A DNA stretch of 64,000 nt from Kluyveromyces lactis. Lineage: Eukaryota > Ascomycota > Saccharomycetes > Saccharomycetales > Saccharomycetaceae. Below are positions 1 through 10,044 of this stretch, piece after piece. Positions within the stretch are counted from its first letter, which is position 1; each line of letters begins with the position of its first letter. The translations under genes were made by a program, and so were the position numbers. The notes under the pieces are model-generated. The model had not been told where the DNA came from and searched no databases. It saw only the letters and a list, made by a program, of their open reading frames with translations. The stretch spans positions 1,426,001 to 1,490,000 of the forward strand of contig NC_006042.1 of assembly GCF_000002515.2 (NCBI RefSeq), given 5' to 3'.

Positions 1-651
1 ATGTTACAAGCTAATGCTTTGGGATTACGTGACGATGATGGGGAAGAGTCAGATGACGAACTATTTGGAGAGAAAAAAATTGACGAAGAAGGTGAAAAAG
101 TCAAGAAAGCCCTCCTTAAAACAGATCTGGGTGCTTTATATGAATCTGATGCAGAAGAGAACCCATATCTATCACACTCTGAGGAAGATGAAGAGCAAGC
201 TGATTCGGATAAGAAAGATTCCGAGAAGGATAATGAAAAGCAAAGTCGGAGATCCTCACCAAAGAAGAAAGCTTCTGACACACCATCAGGTCCACCAAAA
301 TTAGTAGTAAAAAGCATTAATCAAAATATCGTTGTACTAACTGGTGAGAAATCAGTATTATCGAACTTCCCTGCAGGAGCCTGGAATCCAAACTTGAAGA
401 AACGTCCAGCAGAGTCTCAGCCACAAGAATCTATGGACAATAAGAGGGCAAAGTCTGATCACTCGGCAGATGATTTGTTAACGGAAGACGATATAATCAA
501 TGCAATTGAGGGCAAGCAGTTGACTTTGAAACAATTAATCAGACAATTGAAAGAAAAGGTCGGTAGACATCCTGACAATAAAGAAAGAATGAAGGTTTTT
601 GTCAAGAAACTTGTTAAACTGAACGGTAAATTCCTCGAATTGAGTAAGTAG
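1..651 (+). CDS. TFG1: TFIIF large subunit (Tfg1/RAP74), C-terminal part
   Basis: This is the 3' end of the gene for the large subunit of general transcription factor TFIIF, which binds RNA polymerase II in the nucleus. The frame is open from the first base, so the ATG at position 1 is probably internal and the rest of the gene lies left of the window; the S. cerevisiae protein is about 735 residues and only 216 codons are seen here. Visible are a long acidic, charged linker (many D/E/K runs) and, in the last 60 residues, the winged-helix domain of RAP74 (around LLTEDDIINAIEG to the C-terminal FLELSK). That domain contacts the CTD phosphatase Fcp1 in the family. It converges on HGH1, the same pairing as S. 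cerevisiae YGR186W/YGR187C. Confidence 0.93.
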   Translation: MLQANALGLRDDDGEESDDELFGEKKIDEEGEKVKKALLKTDLGALYESDAEENPYLSHSEEDEEQADSDKKDSEKDNEKQSRRSSPKKKASDTPSGPPKLVVKSINQNIVVLTGEKSVLSNFPAGAWNPNLKKRPAESQPQESMDNKRAKSDHSADDLLTEDDIINAIEGKQLTLKQLIRQLKEKVGRHPDNKERMKVFVKKLVKLNGKFLELSK

Positions 652-836
652 TTAACATAATTTCCTCGTTTTCAAACCTCTGGAGATATACATGTAGTGA
701 TAATTGATATATATCACCTGGGTCCAATTGGAAGGGGCAGGAAATAGCATATTGATATAGTCAGTTTATTAACAATAAGTACGCTTAAAATAAATATATG
801 TTATTTGAAAACAAGATATCTATAGGAAGTTATCAT

Positions 837-1997
837 TTATAAAACTTCGACGATAGCATCGTCATCATCGTCGGACTCTTCTTCTTCTTCTTCTTCTTCT
901 ATCTCGGCTATTTCGCCATCTTCCGCAGATTTGGCCACGATTTCTTCTATCACTTGATTCTCCGGCTCACCTCTCATCAACATGTTAACAATTCTATGAG
1001 ATAATTCACCGATATCGTCATTTCCAATATTTTTATGTAACTCTCTGACCAATGGGTATACTGATTTCGATCTTAAGTATTCTCTGCCGGCTTTAGTGGT
1101 ACAAAGCAATAAAATACTTTCTAAATGCACACATATGATTTCAGGAATAGGATCTCTCTCTTTGTCGGCAGGTAAGAGTTGCAATTCATCCGGTAGATTG
1201 AACATATCTTCTTCATCAATTTCGGAGTCTTTAGCTGATGCAATCGGTAGAAGAATATAAGGTAAAAGATTGATTTCCTCATTAGTCAAAAGGTTTTCAT
1301 GCTTTTCGGAATCAAATAACGAATTCTTGATGGTATAAGCCACACCTTCTCTTCTGGTTTTAGCATCATACTTTTCAGTGAATACCAATAGTTTAGAAAT
1401 TGGGATGACGCCGTCATACTCCTGCTGTTCAATGAAATACTCTCTACCAATCTTAAATCTCGAAATGTCGGCAAAGAAATAAGCTAAGTAGTCATAAGTG
1501 GCATATCTGTTCAACTTTCTATCGTAACCCTTCACAAAACAATCCATTAAGCAATCCATTACTTTGTTGCTTTTAAAGACTTCTATGTTTAATGGAATAC
1601 CATCGTCTTCCTTCTTAACAAACGAAAACAATTCGGTAATATTGTCTTCCTTGGCGAGATTAGACAATAAAATACACATGATATCCGCACTTGCGTTAGC
1701 TAAATCACAGATTTTCCACGATAAGTACTGTAGGAATTCAGTATCCTTGACGATCAACTTTCTCATAGTAACATCATCACATAAATTCGCTAAAATCGTA
1801 GTGGATTGTTGAACGATAACTTTTGACTTATCTTTAGCTAGAACTTTTAGATCCTCTATAGCTTTGTAATTATTACATTTGAAAATGACAGCACTTGCTC
1901 CAGTTGAGAAGCCAACCAGATTATCAAGAGCAATCTGTCTGACGGCAGGCTGGTCTGAATGCAAAAATGACACTAATTCTTCTAATTCCGTGGACAT
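837..1997 (-). CDS. HGH1: Hgh1, eEF2-folding co-chaperone
   Basis: The 386-residue protein matches Hgh1 in length and order of features. Hgh1 is a cytosolic armadillo-like helical repeat protein that, in S. cerevisiae, helps Hsp90 and the TRiC chaperonin fold translation elongation factor eEF2. The start [20 protein letters not shown] is typical of the first helical repeat, the body is alpha-helical repeats, and the C-terminus is a run of E and D residues. The start ATG is at 1997-1995. Two PAC motifs about 140 bp upstream suggest co-regulation with ribosome biogenesis genes. Its tail-to-tail neighbour is TFG1, with 185 bp between the stops. Confidence 0.93.
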   Translation of the reverse strand: MSTELEELVSFLHSDQPAVRQIALDNLVGFSTGASAVIFKCNNYKAIEDLKVLAKDKSKVIVQQSTTILANLCDDVTMRKLIVKDTEFLQYLSWKICDLANASADIMCILLSNLAKEDNITELFSFVKKEDDGIPLNIEVFKSNKVMDCLMDCFVKGYDRKLNRYATYDYLAYFFADISRFKIGREYFIEQQEYDGVIPISKLLVFTEKYDAKTRREGVAYTIKNSLFDSEKHENLLTNEEINLLPYILLPIASAKDSEIDEEDMFNLPDELQLLPADKERDPIPEIICVHLESILLLCTTKAGREYLRSKSVYPLVRELHKNIGNDDIGELSHRIVNMLMRGEPENQVIEEIVAKSAEDGEIAEIEEEEEEEESDDDDDAIVEVL

Positions 1998-2407
1998 CTT
2001 CCCTCTTTATCGTATCAAGTAAACGCAGATATTTCGAACAAAGATGTTTTATTGAACAATGAAAGTTATAGTTGATTAGCTGGTGAACAATACCTAGTTA
2101 CACCAACTGCCAACGTAGATATGGTTGATGCGATGAGCTGCGATGAGTTTGTCAAACGTTTCTCAAGTTTCGTGAAAGAAAAGGTTCGACTCTTTAAGGC
2201 GGGTAACAATTACATCAGCATCAAACCGACAATAACAGATCTCCATCTTCAATTAAATGAATAGAACCACCGTTAGAAACAGAGCTTTTCAATCTGCGAT
2301 TCGATTGATCCTTAAGTGCTGCATTTATCATAATAAATCACTTTTATTCTAGTCTTGGCTTATTGCAACCAATTGCAATCATAACTACGAGATAACAGCA
2401 TTGGAAA
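1998..2407. promoter_or_regulatory. Divergent promoter region between HGH1 and EMC6
   Basis: 410 bp between two divergent starts. Its one clear element is the double PAC motif listed separately at 2130-2147. No ORF or RNA gene is supported. It is also a synteny junction: HGH1 belongs to the S. cerevisiae chromosome VII block and EMC6 to the chromosome XII block. Confidence 0.6.
2130..2147. promoter_or_regulatory. Tandem PAC motifs (GCGATGAG twice)
   Basis: GCGATGAGCTGCGATGAG contains two copies of the PAC element core (CGATGAG at 2131-2137 and 2141-2147), 10 bp apart and on the same helical face. In S. cerevisiae PAC is bound by Pbf1/Pbf2 (Tod6/Dot6) in promoters of ribosome and polymerase I/III assembly genes. 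It lies about 135-150 bp upstream of the HGH1 start, which fits that regulon better than EMC6. Confidence 0.7.
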
Positions 2408-2725
2408 ATGAGTTATCGCTTCACCGACCTAAAGTCTTCCAAAAGTGGAAGTTTCAACAACAACAAACTACTACGGATACAGGATTCTACAATGCTGACA
2501 GCAGGACTTAGTGCTGGGATATTGCAACTTCAATCTTTTGCAGGTTTTGGAATGTTTTTTGCTGTTTATATCCTGGTGAACCTCATATTTATAGCGTGGT
2601 TTTGCAAATTCAAGCCTAGTCTATATTTTACTAATCCAGTGCATAAAATATGGGTTAAAAATCTATTCCGCGAGCTAGCTGGGTTTGTCATGACTTGGAC
2701 GTTAGCGTTCACTTTGGTCAGGTAA
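2408..2725 (+). CDS. EMC6: Emc6, subunit of the ER membrane protein complex
   Basis: A 105-residue small membrane protein with three hydrophobic segments, at about residues 28-48, 50-66 and 86-104. The S. cerevisiae protein is 108 residues. Emc6 is part of the intramembrane core of the EMC, which inserts tail-anchored and polytopic proteins into the ER membrane. The motifs NPVHKIWVKNLFRE and GFVMTWTLAF in the C-terminal half are characteristic. Start ATG at 2408. It sits next to PUF3 as in S. cerevisiae (YLL014W and YLL013C) and converges on it. Confidence 0.92.
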   Translation: MSYRFTDLKSSKSGSFNNNKLLRIQDSTMLTAGLSAGILQLQSFAGFGMFFAVYILVNLIFIAWFCKFKPSLYFTNPVHKIWVKNLFRELAGFVMTWTLAFTLVR

Positions 2726-3122
2726 CGCATATGACACATTTTGCATTAACGGGTTGATTTCATCTGAACGATATCACCATTAGGATTCTAGAAGTACTAT
2801 AATATTATGGTCATTAAAACTTATAGCAGAGATAAATATTTGCATGTATTATAAACAGGATGATGATAAACAATATGTACATTTAAAGGATATTAATTTA
2901 TTAGGTAGTAATCTGTTCTCAACAACAGATTTTAGAAGATATTAAGATCTTCGTGAGAGATATCACGGGGATACAAAACGTAAGAAATGGCAATCTTCAT
3001 CAATAGAATGATTTAGAAAGTGAACCAGTTATTAGGGAAAGAAAGCGTGGTTATCAAATGCAAATATTCGAGGCAGAACAATTTTTTTTGTCTTGCTTTC
3101 CCAAGTTGAGGCTGACATACAT
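2726..3122. other. Convergent intergenic region EMC6/PUF3
   Basis: 397 bp between two converging genes, AT-rich, presumably both 3' untranslated regions and their poly(A) signals. I see no ORF, RNA gene or notable repeat. Confidence 0.5.
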
Positions 3123-5915
3123 CTATATCTGAATTTTTTCCACCAAAGTTGCTAACTTTTCAACACTAGCCAAATGCCTGTTACCCAAAGTGTTATTTTT
3201 ATTGGATTTATCCAAATAGGATCTGATGGAAATAACAATCAACCTCTCATCTTCACCAGTTGCGACACCCACGAGCTTTTGAACAACGTAGTTCGCGTAT
3301 TGATCCCGCATCATTAGAATCAATGGTGCATTATCTTCCAAATCAGCGGCGTGCTCTTCGTCTCTTGGTAGAATTTGATCCAAAATCTGTCTTATCTGGT
3401 TTTTGGATCCGTAAACTACTGACTTTTCAACAACATTGGAGGCAAATTTGTGTTTTGAATATTCAACAACATTCTTACGAATGATATCGATGATATTTTG
3501 TTTACTCATTCCTATGTGACTGCTCGTATCTTCAGTTCCATGCTGTAAAATATGCTGAATTACGTAGTTACCGTATTGATCCTGGATCAAGAATGGGATG
3601 AATTCATCCAAGTCATTCAAAATATCATCTTGGTCCTTTAGAGTTCCAAATTCCAATAGTCTTTGAACTACACGGCAACCGTAAGAATGCGTTGATAAAT
3701 GATAGATTTGTCCTCTTAAACTTTGGAGAATAAATGGTAATTTTTCAATCGGAATACACTCGATGGCTTTTTGTATAACATGGTTACCATTCTGGTCTTT
3801 GATCATAGCTAAAACACAATGGGAAAGTTCAGATACGAGATCAACCTTTTGATCTTCATTTAGGAATTCAAATGCCTTTTGTATAACACGGCAAGCATAC
3901 ATTTCTAACGACAAGTTCTCCATTTTGCCTCTGAATTGATCCACTAATACCTCCCTTTGTGTTTTTGTACCATGTTCAAAGAATTTTTGAATGACATAGT
4001 TACCGAACACGTCATGAGATAATGGTATACATTGGTCTCTAATCTCATTGAAGATTACTTCCTTATCAGCATCAGAAGCTGTTGCCAATTCCTGTTGGAT
4101 AAATCTGGAACCATGTTGATCTTTACAGAACTCTAAAGCGGAGCCGTAAATATCGCTAAGTTTGTAAACTTTATTGGAAGAATTGTTCCTGAATTCCTCC
4201 AATAATGGGGATCTAACGATAGGCTGTTTGTTATTCTGGCGAGCATTTTTACCTTGGCGACCCTGTTTGTTTGCACCTGAACCTGAAGAACTTTGCAAAG
4301 TGTTTGGGGGCACTGCCATACCTGCCCTACTTGGTGGCGGAGAGAATTGTGAATATTGAGCCTTACCTGCGTGCAGGTATGGATTTGATTTATTTTTGCC
4401 AGAGTATTTAGAATCGTTATTTCTCTTGTTAGAACCGGAACCATTGTCTGCGGATGGAGGGGAGCTTGGAGCGTCTTGTAAGTTACCTGGACGTGGTTGC
4501 ATAGATGGAGGCATGAACATGTAAGGATTTGGTGGCAAGAAAGTAGGGCTCAAAGGAGGTTTAACAGTTTCACTATCCTTATTATTTTCTGTGTCATCTT
4601 CTTTGATTGGAGCATACATGAAAGGATATGGACTGGGGAATGGATAAGGAGCCATTGGATGTGGCATCATCGTTGGATGATTACCTGTTTCACCTGATGT
4701 CTCTGATAATTCGGACTCGTGTTGGTTCTTTCTAGAAGCGGAAGCCTCTTTGGTAACACCATCAGTAGTCTCGACATCTTGACTGTTATCGTTGGATCCA
4801 TTCATACCTGGGAATGGTTGTGGTGGTGGAGACAGCACAGGAGGTAAAAACATGGGCATTCCAAATTGATTAAACCCAGGATAACCATAGTTGAAAGGAG
4901 CTGCCTGCTGATTAGCAAACGAGGCAGGGTCATTTGGATCAATGTCCTGGTCACTTGGAAAAGGAGCAGTTTTGCCGTCCTTAGAACGACGGTAAGAGAA
5001 TTGAGGCTGGAATTGAGGCTGACGTTGATGCAGTGGAGATTGCTGCTGCTGCTGTTGTTGTTGGTAGTGGTATTGTTGTTGCATGTGTTCGGCATTCTGA
5101 GGTCTGAATACGGGTGCAGCAGCCACGTTCCAAATGGTAGTAGAATTAGGCTCATTATTTTGCATCGATAAACTTTCACTAACGGAGTCCAACACTTCAG
5201 AGGTATCCGACATTCTTCTTGCACCATGCAGCGTCGTATTAGATCCGACTCTCGATAAATGCTCCAAGCCTGTGGTTGCAGATGCTCTTCTCGAGCCAGT
5301 ACCAGCGTGATTCGAACTCGAAGGAGGCCCACCAACGTTAACACTACCCACACCCACATTCAATTCCACTTCACGAGTACCCTCAGCTAAGGCACGACCA
5401 AACCTTTCGAAAAATCCAGATGTAACTGAACTATTATTGACACCGATCGAATTAGAATTAGTCACGCTTCCGTTGTAACTGTTCAAGTTCGGATTATTAT
5501 TATTTTGGAATTGAGCTGTCAGACCACCAGCGATACTGGCAGAGTAATGGTTCATGGCATTCAATCTATTCTGAGCGTGGGACGAAGAGTTCTCAGGCAG
5601 AGACATCCCGCCTACAGACAGAGTAGTTCTCCTCAACATGGGAGAATTCTGTGTATTGAAAAAGATCTCTGAGTCCACATCGCTTCCCGTATTACTATTG
5701 AAAGAGGCCCTTCTGAACCCACCAATCTGTTGCTGCTGCTGCGCCTGTACTTGCTGCTGTTGAACCTGCTGCTGTGCTTGTTGCTGTACATTCGGATTTG
5801 ACAGTGCCGAAAGCGACGAGACTATTGATGCTAATTCAGAATCAATCTGGGTATTATTATCCTTATCGTCAGAAACAGCGGTATTCCAGCCGTTCAGTTG
5901 CTCTGAAAGTGACAT
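3123..5915 (-). CDS. PUF3: Puf3, Pumilio-family mRNA-binding protein
   Basis: Puf3 binds UGUANAUA in the 3' UTRs of nuclear mRNAs for mitochondrial proteins and recruits the Ccr4-Pop2-Not deadenylase or promotes their localisation. The protein has 930 residues from the first ATG (5915-5913); the frame is open a further 20 codons upstream but without ATG. Residues 1-570 are low complexity, rich in Q, N, S and P. Residues ~575-925 hold eight Pumilio repeats with visible recognition helices HGSRFIQ, FGNYVIQ, YACRVIQ, NGNHVIQ, YGCRVVQ, YGNYVIQ, FASNVVE and YANYVVQ. Read from repeat 8 to 1, these side chains (N/Q for U, S/E for G, C or S/Q for A) spell U-G-U-A-N-A-U-A, the known Puf3 site. Such a site lies behind COX17 in this window. 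Confidence 0.95.
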   Translation of the reverse strand: MSLSEQLNGWNTAVSDDKDNNTQIDSELASIVSSLSALSNPNVQQQAQQQVQQQQVQAQQQQQIGGFRRASFNSNTGSDVDSEIFFNTQNSPMLRRTTLSVGGMSLPENSSSHAQNRLNAMNHYSASIAGGLTAQFQNNNNPNLNSYNGSVTNSNSIGVNNSSVTSGFFERFGRALAEGTREVELNVGVGSVNVGGPPSSSNHAGTGSRRASATTGLEHLSRVGSNTTLHGARRMSDTSEVLDSVSESLSMQNNEPNSTTIWNVAAAPVFRPQNAEHMQQQYHYQQQQQQQQSPLHQRQPQFQPQFSYRRSKDGKTAPFPSDQDIDPNDPASFANQQAAPFNYGYPGFNQFGMPMFLPPVLSPPPQPFPGMNGSNDNSQDVETTDGVTKEASASRKNQHESELSETSGETGNHPTMMPHPMAPYPFPSPYPFMYAPIKEDDTENNKDSETVKPPLSPTFLPPNPYMFMPPSMQPRPGNLQDAPSSPPSADNGSGSNKRNNDSKYSGKNKSNPYLHAGKAQYSQFSPPPSRAGMAVPPNTLQSSSGSGANKQGRQGKNARQNNKQPIVRSPLLEEFRNNSSNKVYKLSDIYGSALEFCKDQHGSRFIQQELATASDADKEVIFNEIRDQCIPLSHDVFGNYVIQKFFEHGTKTQREVLVDQFRGKMENLSLEMYACRVIQKAFEFLNEDQKVDLVSELSHCVLAMIKDQNGNHVIQKAIECIPIEKLPFILQSLRGQIYHLSTHSYGCRVVQRLLEFGTLKDQDDILNDLDEFIPFLIQDQYGNYVIQHILQHGTEDTSSHIGMSKQNIIDIIRKNVVEYSKHKFASNVVEKSVVYGSKNQIRQILDQILPRDEEHAADLEDNAPLILMMRDQYANYVVQKLVGVATGEDERLIVISIRSYLDKSNKNNTLGNRHLASVEKLATLVEKIQI

Positions 5916-7493
5916 CTTAACAAGATTTGAGTACTCTAAACCACTGACAACTAACTTGGGAACCGCAAATACCAATATAAAGTAAAAATGCGAAGATCAA
6001 CGACAATGTAGTATTAACAAAAATTGAGGAACGACAAAGGGAACTCTGGTCCCAAGAAACAAAACAAAGAAAAATGGGGGAAAAAAAAAGTGATACACTA
6101 AATGCAGTTCACCCAAGCCTAAGGTACCTGGAGAGTAAAGCTGTAACAAAGGACAAACTCAGAAAAGACTATATATGCCGCGAACTGGAGTGTCCTTTAC
6201 TCCAGAGTACTTTAATATCCAATGGATAGTTTCAATATCCATAAAAACGTAAATTAAACAAAATATGAAAAGTTCAAAATGTTGATAATCGATAATTCCA
6301 GGTTTTCTCATGAAAAGACAATGAAAGCCAGAAGACGAATCCCTCGACGGTTATGTTCCGTTCTTGCAGGGCATAGTTCGACAGGGGAACCAGTTCGGAA
6401 AAACCAGAAAAATTAAATCATGTCCGGGTAGTAGTTTTTAAAAGGTCGCCCGTTCGAGTCCCCTATGTTCTCGAATTTTAGTAAAAAAAAAGTATAAATT
6501 TATAGGAGTTTCATGATAGGCATTATTTCGAGAACCCGGTCTAGATTGAGACCAAAAGAAATGAAACTAAAAGGAAGGTAAAGGGAAACGAAAAGAAAGA
6601 GGAATAACATGTCAGTTCTTCTCCATGTATTCTAGGTCATTAGTTAAGCCTTTTTTTATTTCCTTTTTATGGCTGAGTAGACTGAACTGGACTGGACCGG
6701 CTACAAAATGGGAACGCGGAGGAGGGTAACATGGCAGTGCGTGTCCCACGCACTTGCAAACTCACCCAAACTGATCCCTGAGTCCATCCATACTATCTGT
6801 CCCTCCACATTTTTGTTTCGGAAAAGATCGGCCAGAGATCTTGTTTCTTGTCCTAGGAGAATAAGAAGAAAAAAGACCAATATTCTGGCCTGGCTAGAAT
6901 ATGATGGGTGTACGACACGTTCTTATTGTTACGAGTAGCGTATTATGAATTAAGTAATAAGAGAAGACGGTGAATGGAACAAACTGAATACATGCCGTGT
7001 TCTTGTTCGAAGAATATCCGAGTGAACCGTGATTGTATAATAGAGACGGCCGGAAACATGTGTAGTATCTGTGAATGAGATTTTTGAAATTTTCGGTTAA
7101 TTCGAAATTTGAAATTTGATGTGATATCAATTCCATATGCTTTATATAACAAGATGAATTTATATATTCCGCAGTATGAGCTGGTTTGAAAGGGAAACTA
7201 CTACTGCAAGACATATCACAAGTTTCAATACTATTCCATACCATACCAAACGTCCTTTTTCAAGACTAGGATATTCACCGTTAAACTATACACATTTCCG
7301 TCTACTGAATCCAGATCCTTTTTCTTTTTTTTCCATTTTAGTTTGAGCTAAATTATACTTCGTCTTTGGGTATATATTACAAGAGACAAGAACACCATCA
7401 CATTCCTTTCTATTTGTATTAGTTAACTCCTTCACCCTGTTATTGCCAGGCTCAGTTTCGCTCTTTTTTTCATTCAGGTAGCTCCGATACATC
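5916..7493. promoter_or_regulatory. Long divergent intergenic region PUF3/IZH3
   Basis: 1.58 kb between divergent starts, long for this genome. It holds A-rich tracts near 6080, a TATA-like stretch near 6495, a CCGGGTA partial Reb1 core at 6424, and two TTCnnGAA heat-shock-element-like units (6468-6475 and 6527-6534). An isolated B-box-like CGTTCGAGTCC at 6451 has no tRNA fold around it. Open frames here are short and unlike known proteins. A non-coding RNA cannot be excluded. Confidence 0.4.
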
Positions 7494-9362
7494 ATGTCAA
7501 AGTCTGAAGATTTTATTATGGAATATACCTCGGAAAATGTCACTGGAGTTGACAACGAGTTCAGTCTCAGTTCCGAAGATGAATACGTCGCGCTAACAAG
7601 ACTTGCACGGTTCATCAAATCAGCAAATCAGAAACTAGAGAAATTGGAGTCCGTGCTTCCTTCAACTTCTGTCGCTACGACGACAAGTTTGCCCAGACAA
7701 GGGTTTAACAAGTTAAGACAAAGAGGCCGTAAATTTTTGAGATGGAACAACAAGCCTGTCGAGGCTGAGAAAGAGGTTTCATATCAAGATTTCATCAACA
7801 ATCCAGACGCACCAGCGTTTTATAGGTTTTTGAAACGTACCACGGAAGAGTTAACAGCTGTTTTGCCTGAGAATGACACTGAAACTATGATTGCTGAAGA
7901 GTTCGAAAGAAGTTTGAACAGGTCTTCAATCACTTCTCCGTTGTTAAAATTCTCACAGATTTACGATGATCATTTCACTTCGTTTGCTTCTAGCTCTACG
8001 ACTCTTCACTCCTCGACAAAGGATTCTACCAGATCATCATCACAAACTTCATCGAAAATGCCTCGGTTTGACGATAGCATAAGTCATAGTGCTCTTTCGT
8101 CTTCACACTCTAACAGTTCAGATGATAACTGTCAAGACAACTCTCGCTACGATTCACATAACGTCTCCTCGTTCTCAATCAACAAATTAAAGCTGGACCG
8201 TAGTGAAATGTGTGAACTGGAAACTATCGACGATAAATGCGTCGACATTGATACCCAACAAGTGATCCAAACGCTAGATTTCCTCGACGAACATCTCGAC
8301 TTGTTCATTGAAGATCCTCACTCAATTAAGAAAACAATACAGTTCTATAACTGGGATAACGCATGCGATCTAGGTCGCCAAAGGCATTTGCATTTCTACG
8401 AATTACCATTCCCATGGAGAGAAAACAGGTACATCATCCACGGTTACCGATTTTATGATTCTCATGTAAAATCTGTATTATCGGTCGTCAACTGGTATGG
8501 CTGGCATAATGAAACACTAAACATTTGGTCCCATTTGTTCGGTGCAGTTTATTTAGCATACCTTTTGTTCATCCAGTTACCAACCACTAAAGTATTCATG
8601 TCCCAAGATGTACCTTTATTTGGTAAACTCATAATCCAAGTTTTTTTGATTGCAGGTGTAAAGTGTTTACTATCATCCTCTGTATGGCATACGCTTAATG
8701 GGACTTGCTGTCTACCACTGAGATGTAAATTCGCATGTATTGATTACACTGGCATCACGGTGTTGATCACGGCTTCCATTCTATCGACAGAGTTTGTGTC
8801 AGTTTATAACCTTGCTACCCAATCATTATCCACCTCAATGACGGTATATATGTCACTGTCGCTTTGCTTAGGTATTTTCGGCTCCTTCATGAACTGGTCC
8901 CCCAGATTCGATAGACCTGAATCCAGGCCGTTCAGGATTGCCTTCTATGTTCTATTAGCTGGTCTAGGTATGATCTCGTTTCTCCATCTCACGATTAGTC
9001 GTGGTATTGACCACTCATCTCAATTTTTCAAGCCTGTTTGGAACAGGTCGCTTATCTGGTACCTAATCGGAGTGGTATTCTACGGTTCTTTCATTCCTGA
9101 ACGTTGGAGAACCGATGTCGAATTAGACTATACCATTCCAACAGACGCAGAACTATGCTCGAATTTGGATATTCTGACGAAACACAAACACGTCCACTTC
9201 AGAGCGGTCCCATCGAAAAGCTCCAGAACCGGGTTTTTCTCTTTATGGTGGGTCGACTATTTCTTATCATCACATACTTTGTGGCACTTCTTCGTCCTTT
9301 TGGGTGTGATTGGACATTATAATGCATTGCTCGACATGTTCGAAACCAAATGGCAATTATGA
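7494..9362 (+). CDS. IZH3: Izh3-like PAQR / haemolysin-III family membrane protein
   Basis: The 622-residue protein belongs to the PAQR (progestin and adipoQ receptor) family; S. cerevisiae Izh3 affects zinc homeostasis and is membrane-bound. Residues 1-~280 are a soluble, S/T-rich N-terminal extension, the feature that separates Izh3 from the shorter Izh1, Izh2 and Izh4. Then comes the conserved YRFYDSHVKSVLSVVNWYGW and LNIWSHLFG motif, followed by about seven hydrophobic helices. Metal-site motifs are visible: SSSVWHTLNG and CIDYTGI in the first half and SSHTLWHFFVLLGVIGHY at the end, with the three His and one Asp expected of the family. Start ATG at 7494. S. cerevisiae has it next to SDO1 (YLR023C/YLR022C), as here. 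Confidence 0.9.
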   Translation: MSKSEDFIMEYTSENVTGVDNEFSLSSEDEYVALTRLARFIKSANQKLEKLESVLPSTSVATTTSLPRQGFNKLRQRGRKFLRWNNKPVEAEKEVSYQDFINNPDAPAFYRFLKRTTEELTAVLPENDTETMIAEEFERSLNRSSITSPLLKFSQIYDDHFTSFASSSTTLHSSTKDSTRSSSQTSSKMPRFDDSISHSALSSSHSNSSDDNCQDNSRYDSHNVSSFSINKLKLDRSEMCELETIDDKCVDIDTQQVIQTLDFLDEHLDLFIEDPHSIKKTIQFYNWDNACDLGRQRHLHFYELPFPWRENRYIIHGYRFYDSHVKSVLSVVNWYGWHNETLNIWSHLFGAVYLAYLLFIQLPTTKVFMSQDVPLFGKLIIQVFLIAGVKCLLSSSVWHTLNGTCCLPLRCKFACIDYTGITVLITASILSTEFVSVYNLATQSLSTSMTVYMSLSLCLGIFGSFMNWSPRFDRPESRPFRIAFYVLLAGLGMISFLHLTISRGIDHSSQFFKPVWNRSLIWYLIGVVFYGSFIPERWRTDVELDYTIPTDAELCSNLDILTKHKHVHFRAVPSKSSRTGFFSLWWVDYFLSSHTLWHFFVLLGVIGHYNALLDMFETKWQL

Positions 9363-10044
9363 CTTTAACTCTTTCACTTCAAACTTCTTTCACAAACTTT
9401 ACACTCCGTTAAGAAAACAAAGACTTTTTATCTTCATTTCAATCTTATTGCACACCTAGGAATACCATCTTGGTCCTTCTCATTTATTACTTTCTGTACA
9501 TACGAATTTAGAAATCCATTCTTGGAAATGGATTTCACGAAACATATTTTTAATGCCCTTCGATACTGAACCATTCTTTGATATATATATATATATGATT
9601 GTGTTATTATTATTGGAATATTTCATTGTTTACGTTACATTATAGTATACAGTGGGATCAATTCGAAACTTAGAACCTAACTCTTTGTTATCTCTTTCCC
9701 AAATTTTCACATTTAGGATTAAATGTCACACTTACGATTCAAATTCAGAATGAACTTCAGTTGGCGTTATCAACTGATTCTGAACACAGTGAAATATCCA
9801 GTAATCACAGAAAACAAGTAAACGCATGTATGGTTTAAAACATGACTCGTTGGCTAATATTCAACCCATCTTCATTCCATGCCTTCATCTTTCTTCTCTC
9901 TGATTATTTATTGAACCTTTTTAACAGATGCTATAAAAGAAAAATATGTCATTGGTAATCTGACCTCATCTCATATGTTAGGAAGAGTGAGACTAAAGAA
10001 AGGAAAGAGGTCTACCAAGGGCTGCACAGATTACATTTCACAGA
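9363..10044 (+). promoter_or_regulatory. IZH3 3' region and SDO1 promoter
   Basis: 682 bp between two genes on the plus strand. It contains an (AT)8 run at 9581-9596 and otherwise unremarkable AT-rich sequence. No ORF or RNA gene is supported. Confidence 0.45.

Noticed and set aside
2183-2193. GGTTCGACTCT, another B-box-like sequence
   Set aside because: The arms do not pair properly and no A box or tRNA fold surrounds it.
3123-5975. Longer N-termini read from TTG or GTG for PUF3, PSR, POM34, CYR1, LMO1, MMM1, SPO75, PMT2, CCR4 and DBP5
   Set aside because: Yeast nuclear genes start almost always at ATG, and each protein's known N-terminus begins at the downstream ATG chosen here.
6451-6461. 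tRNA B-box-like CGTTCGAGTCC
   Set aside because: No T-stem pairing, no matching A box, and no acceptor stem on either side; no cloverleaf can be drawn.
7060-7072. 13-base match to the branch-binding region of U2 snRNA (GTGTAGTATCTGT)
   Set aside because: The conserved U2 sequence just upstream and downstream of this stretch is absent, so it is a coincidence.
7286-7618. 110-codon minus-strand frame overlapping the IZH3 start
   Set aside because: No recognisable domain, and it overlaps a clearly conserved gene.
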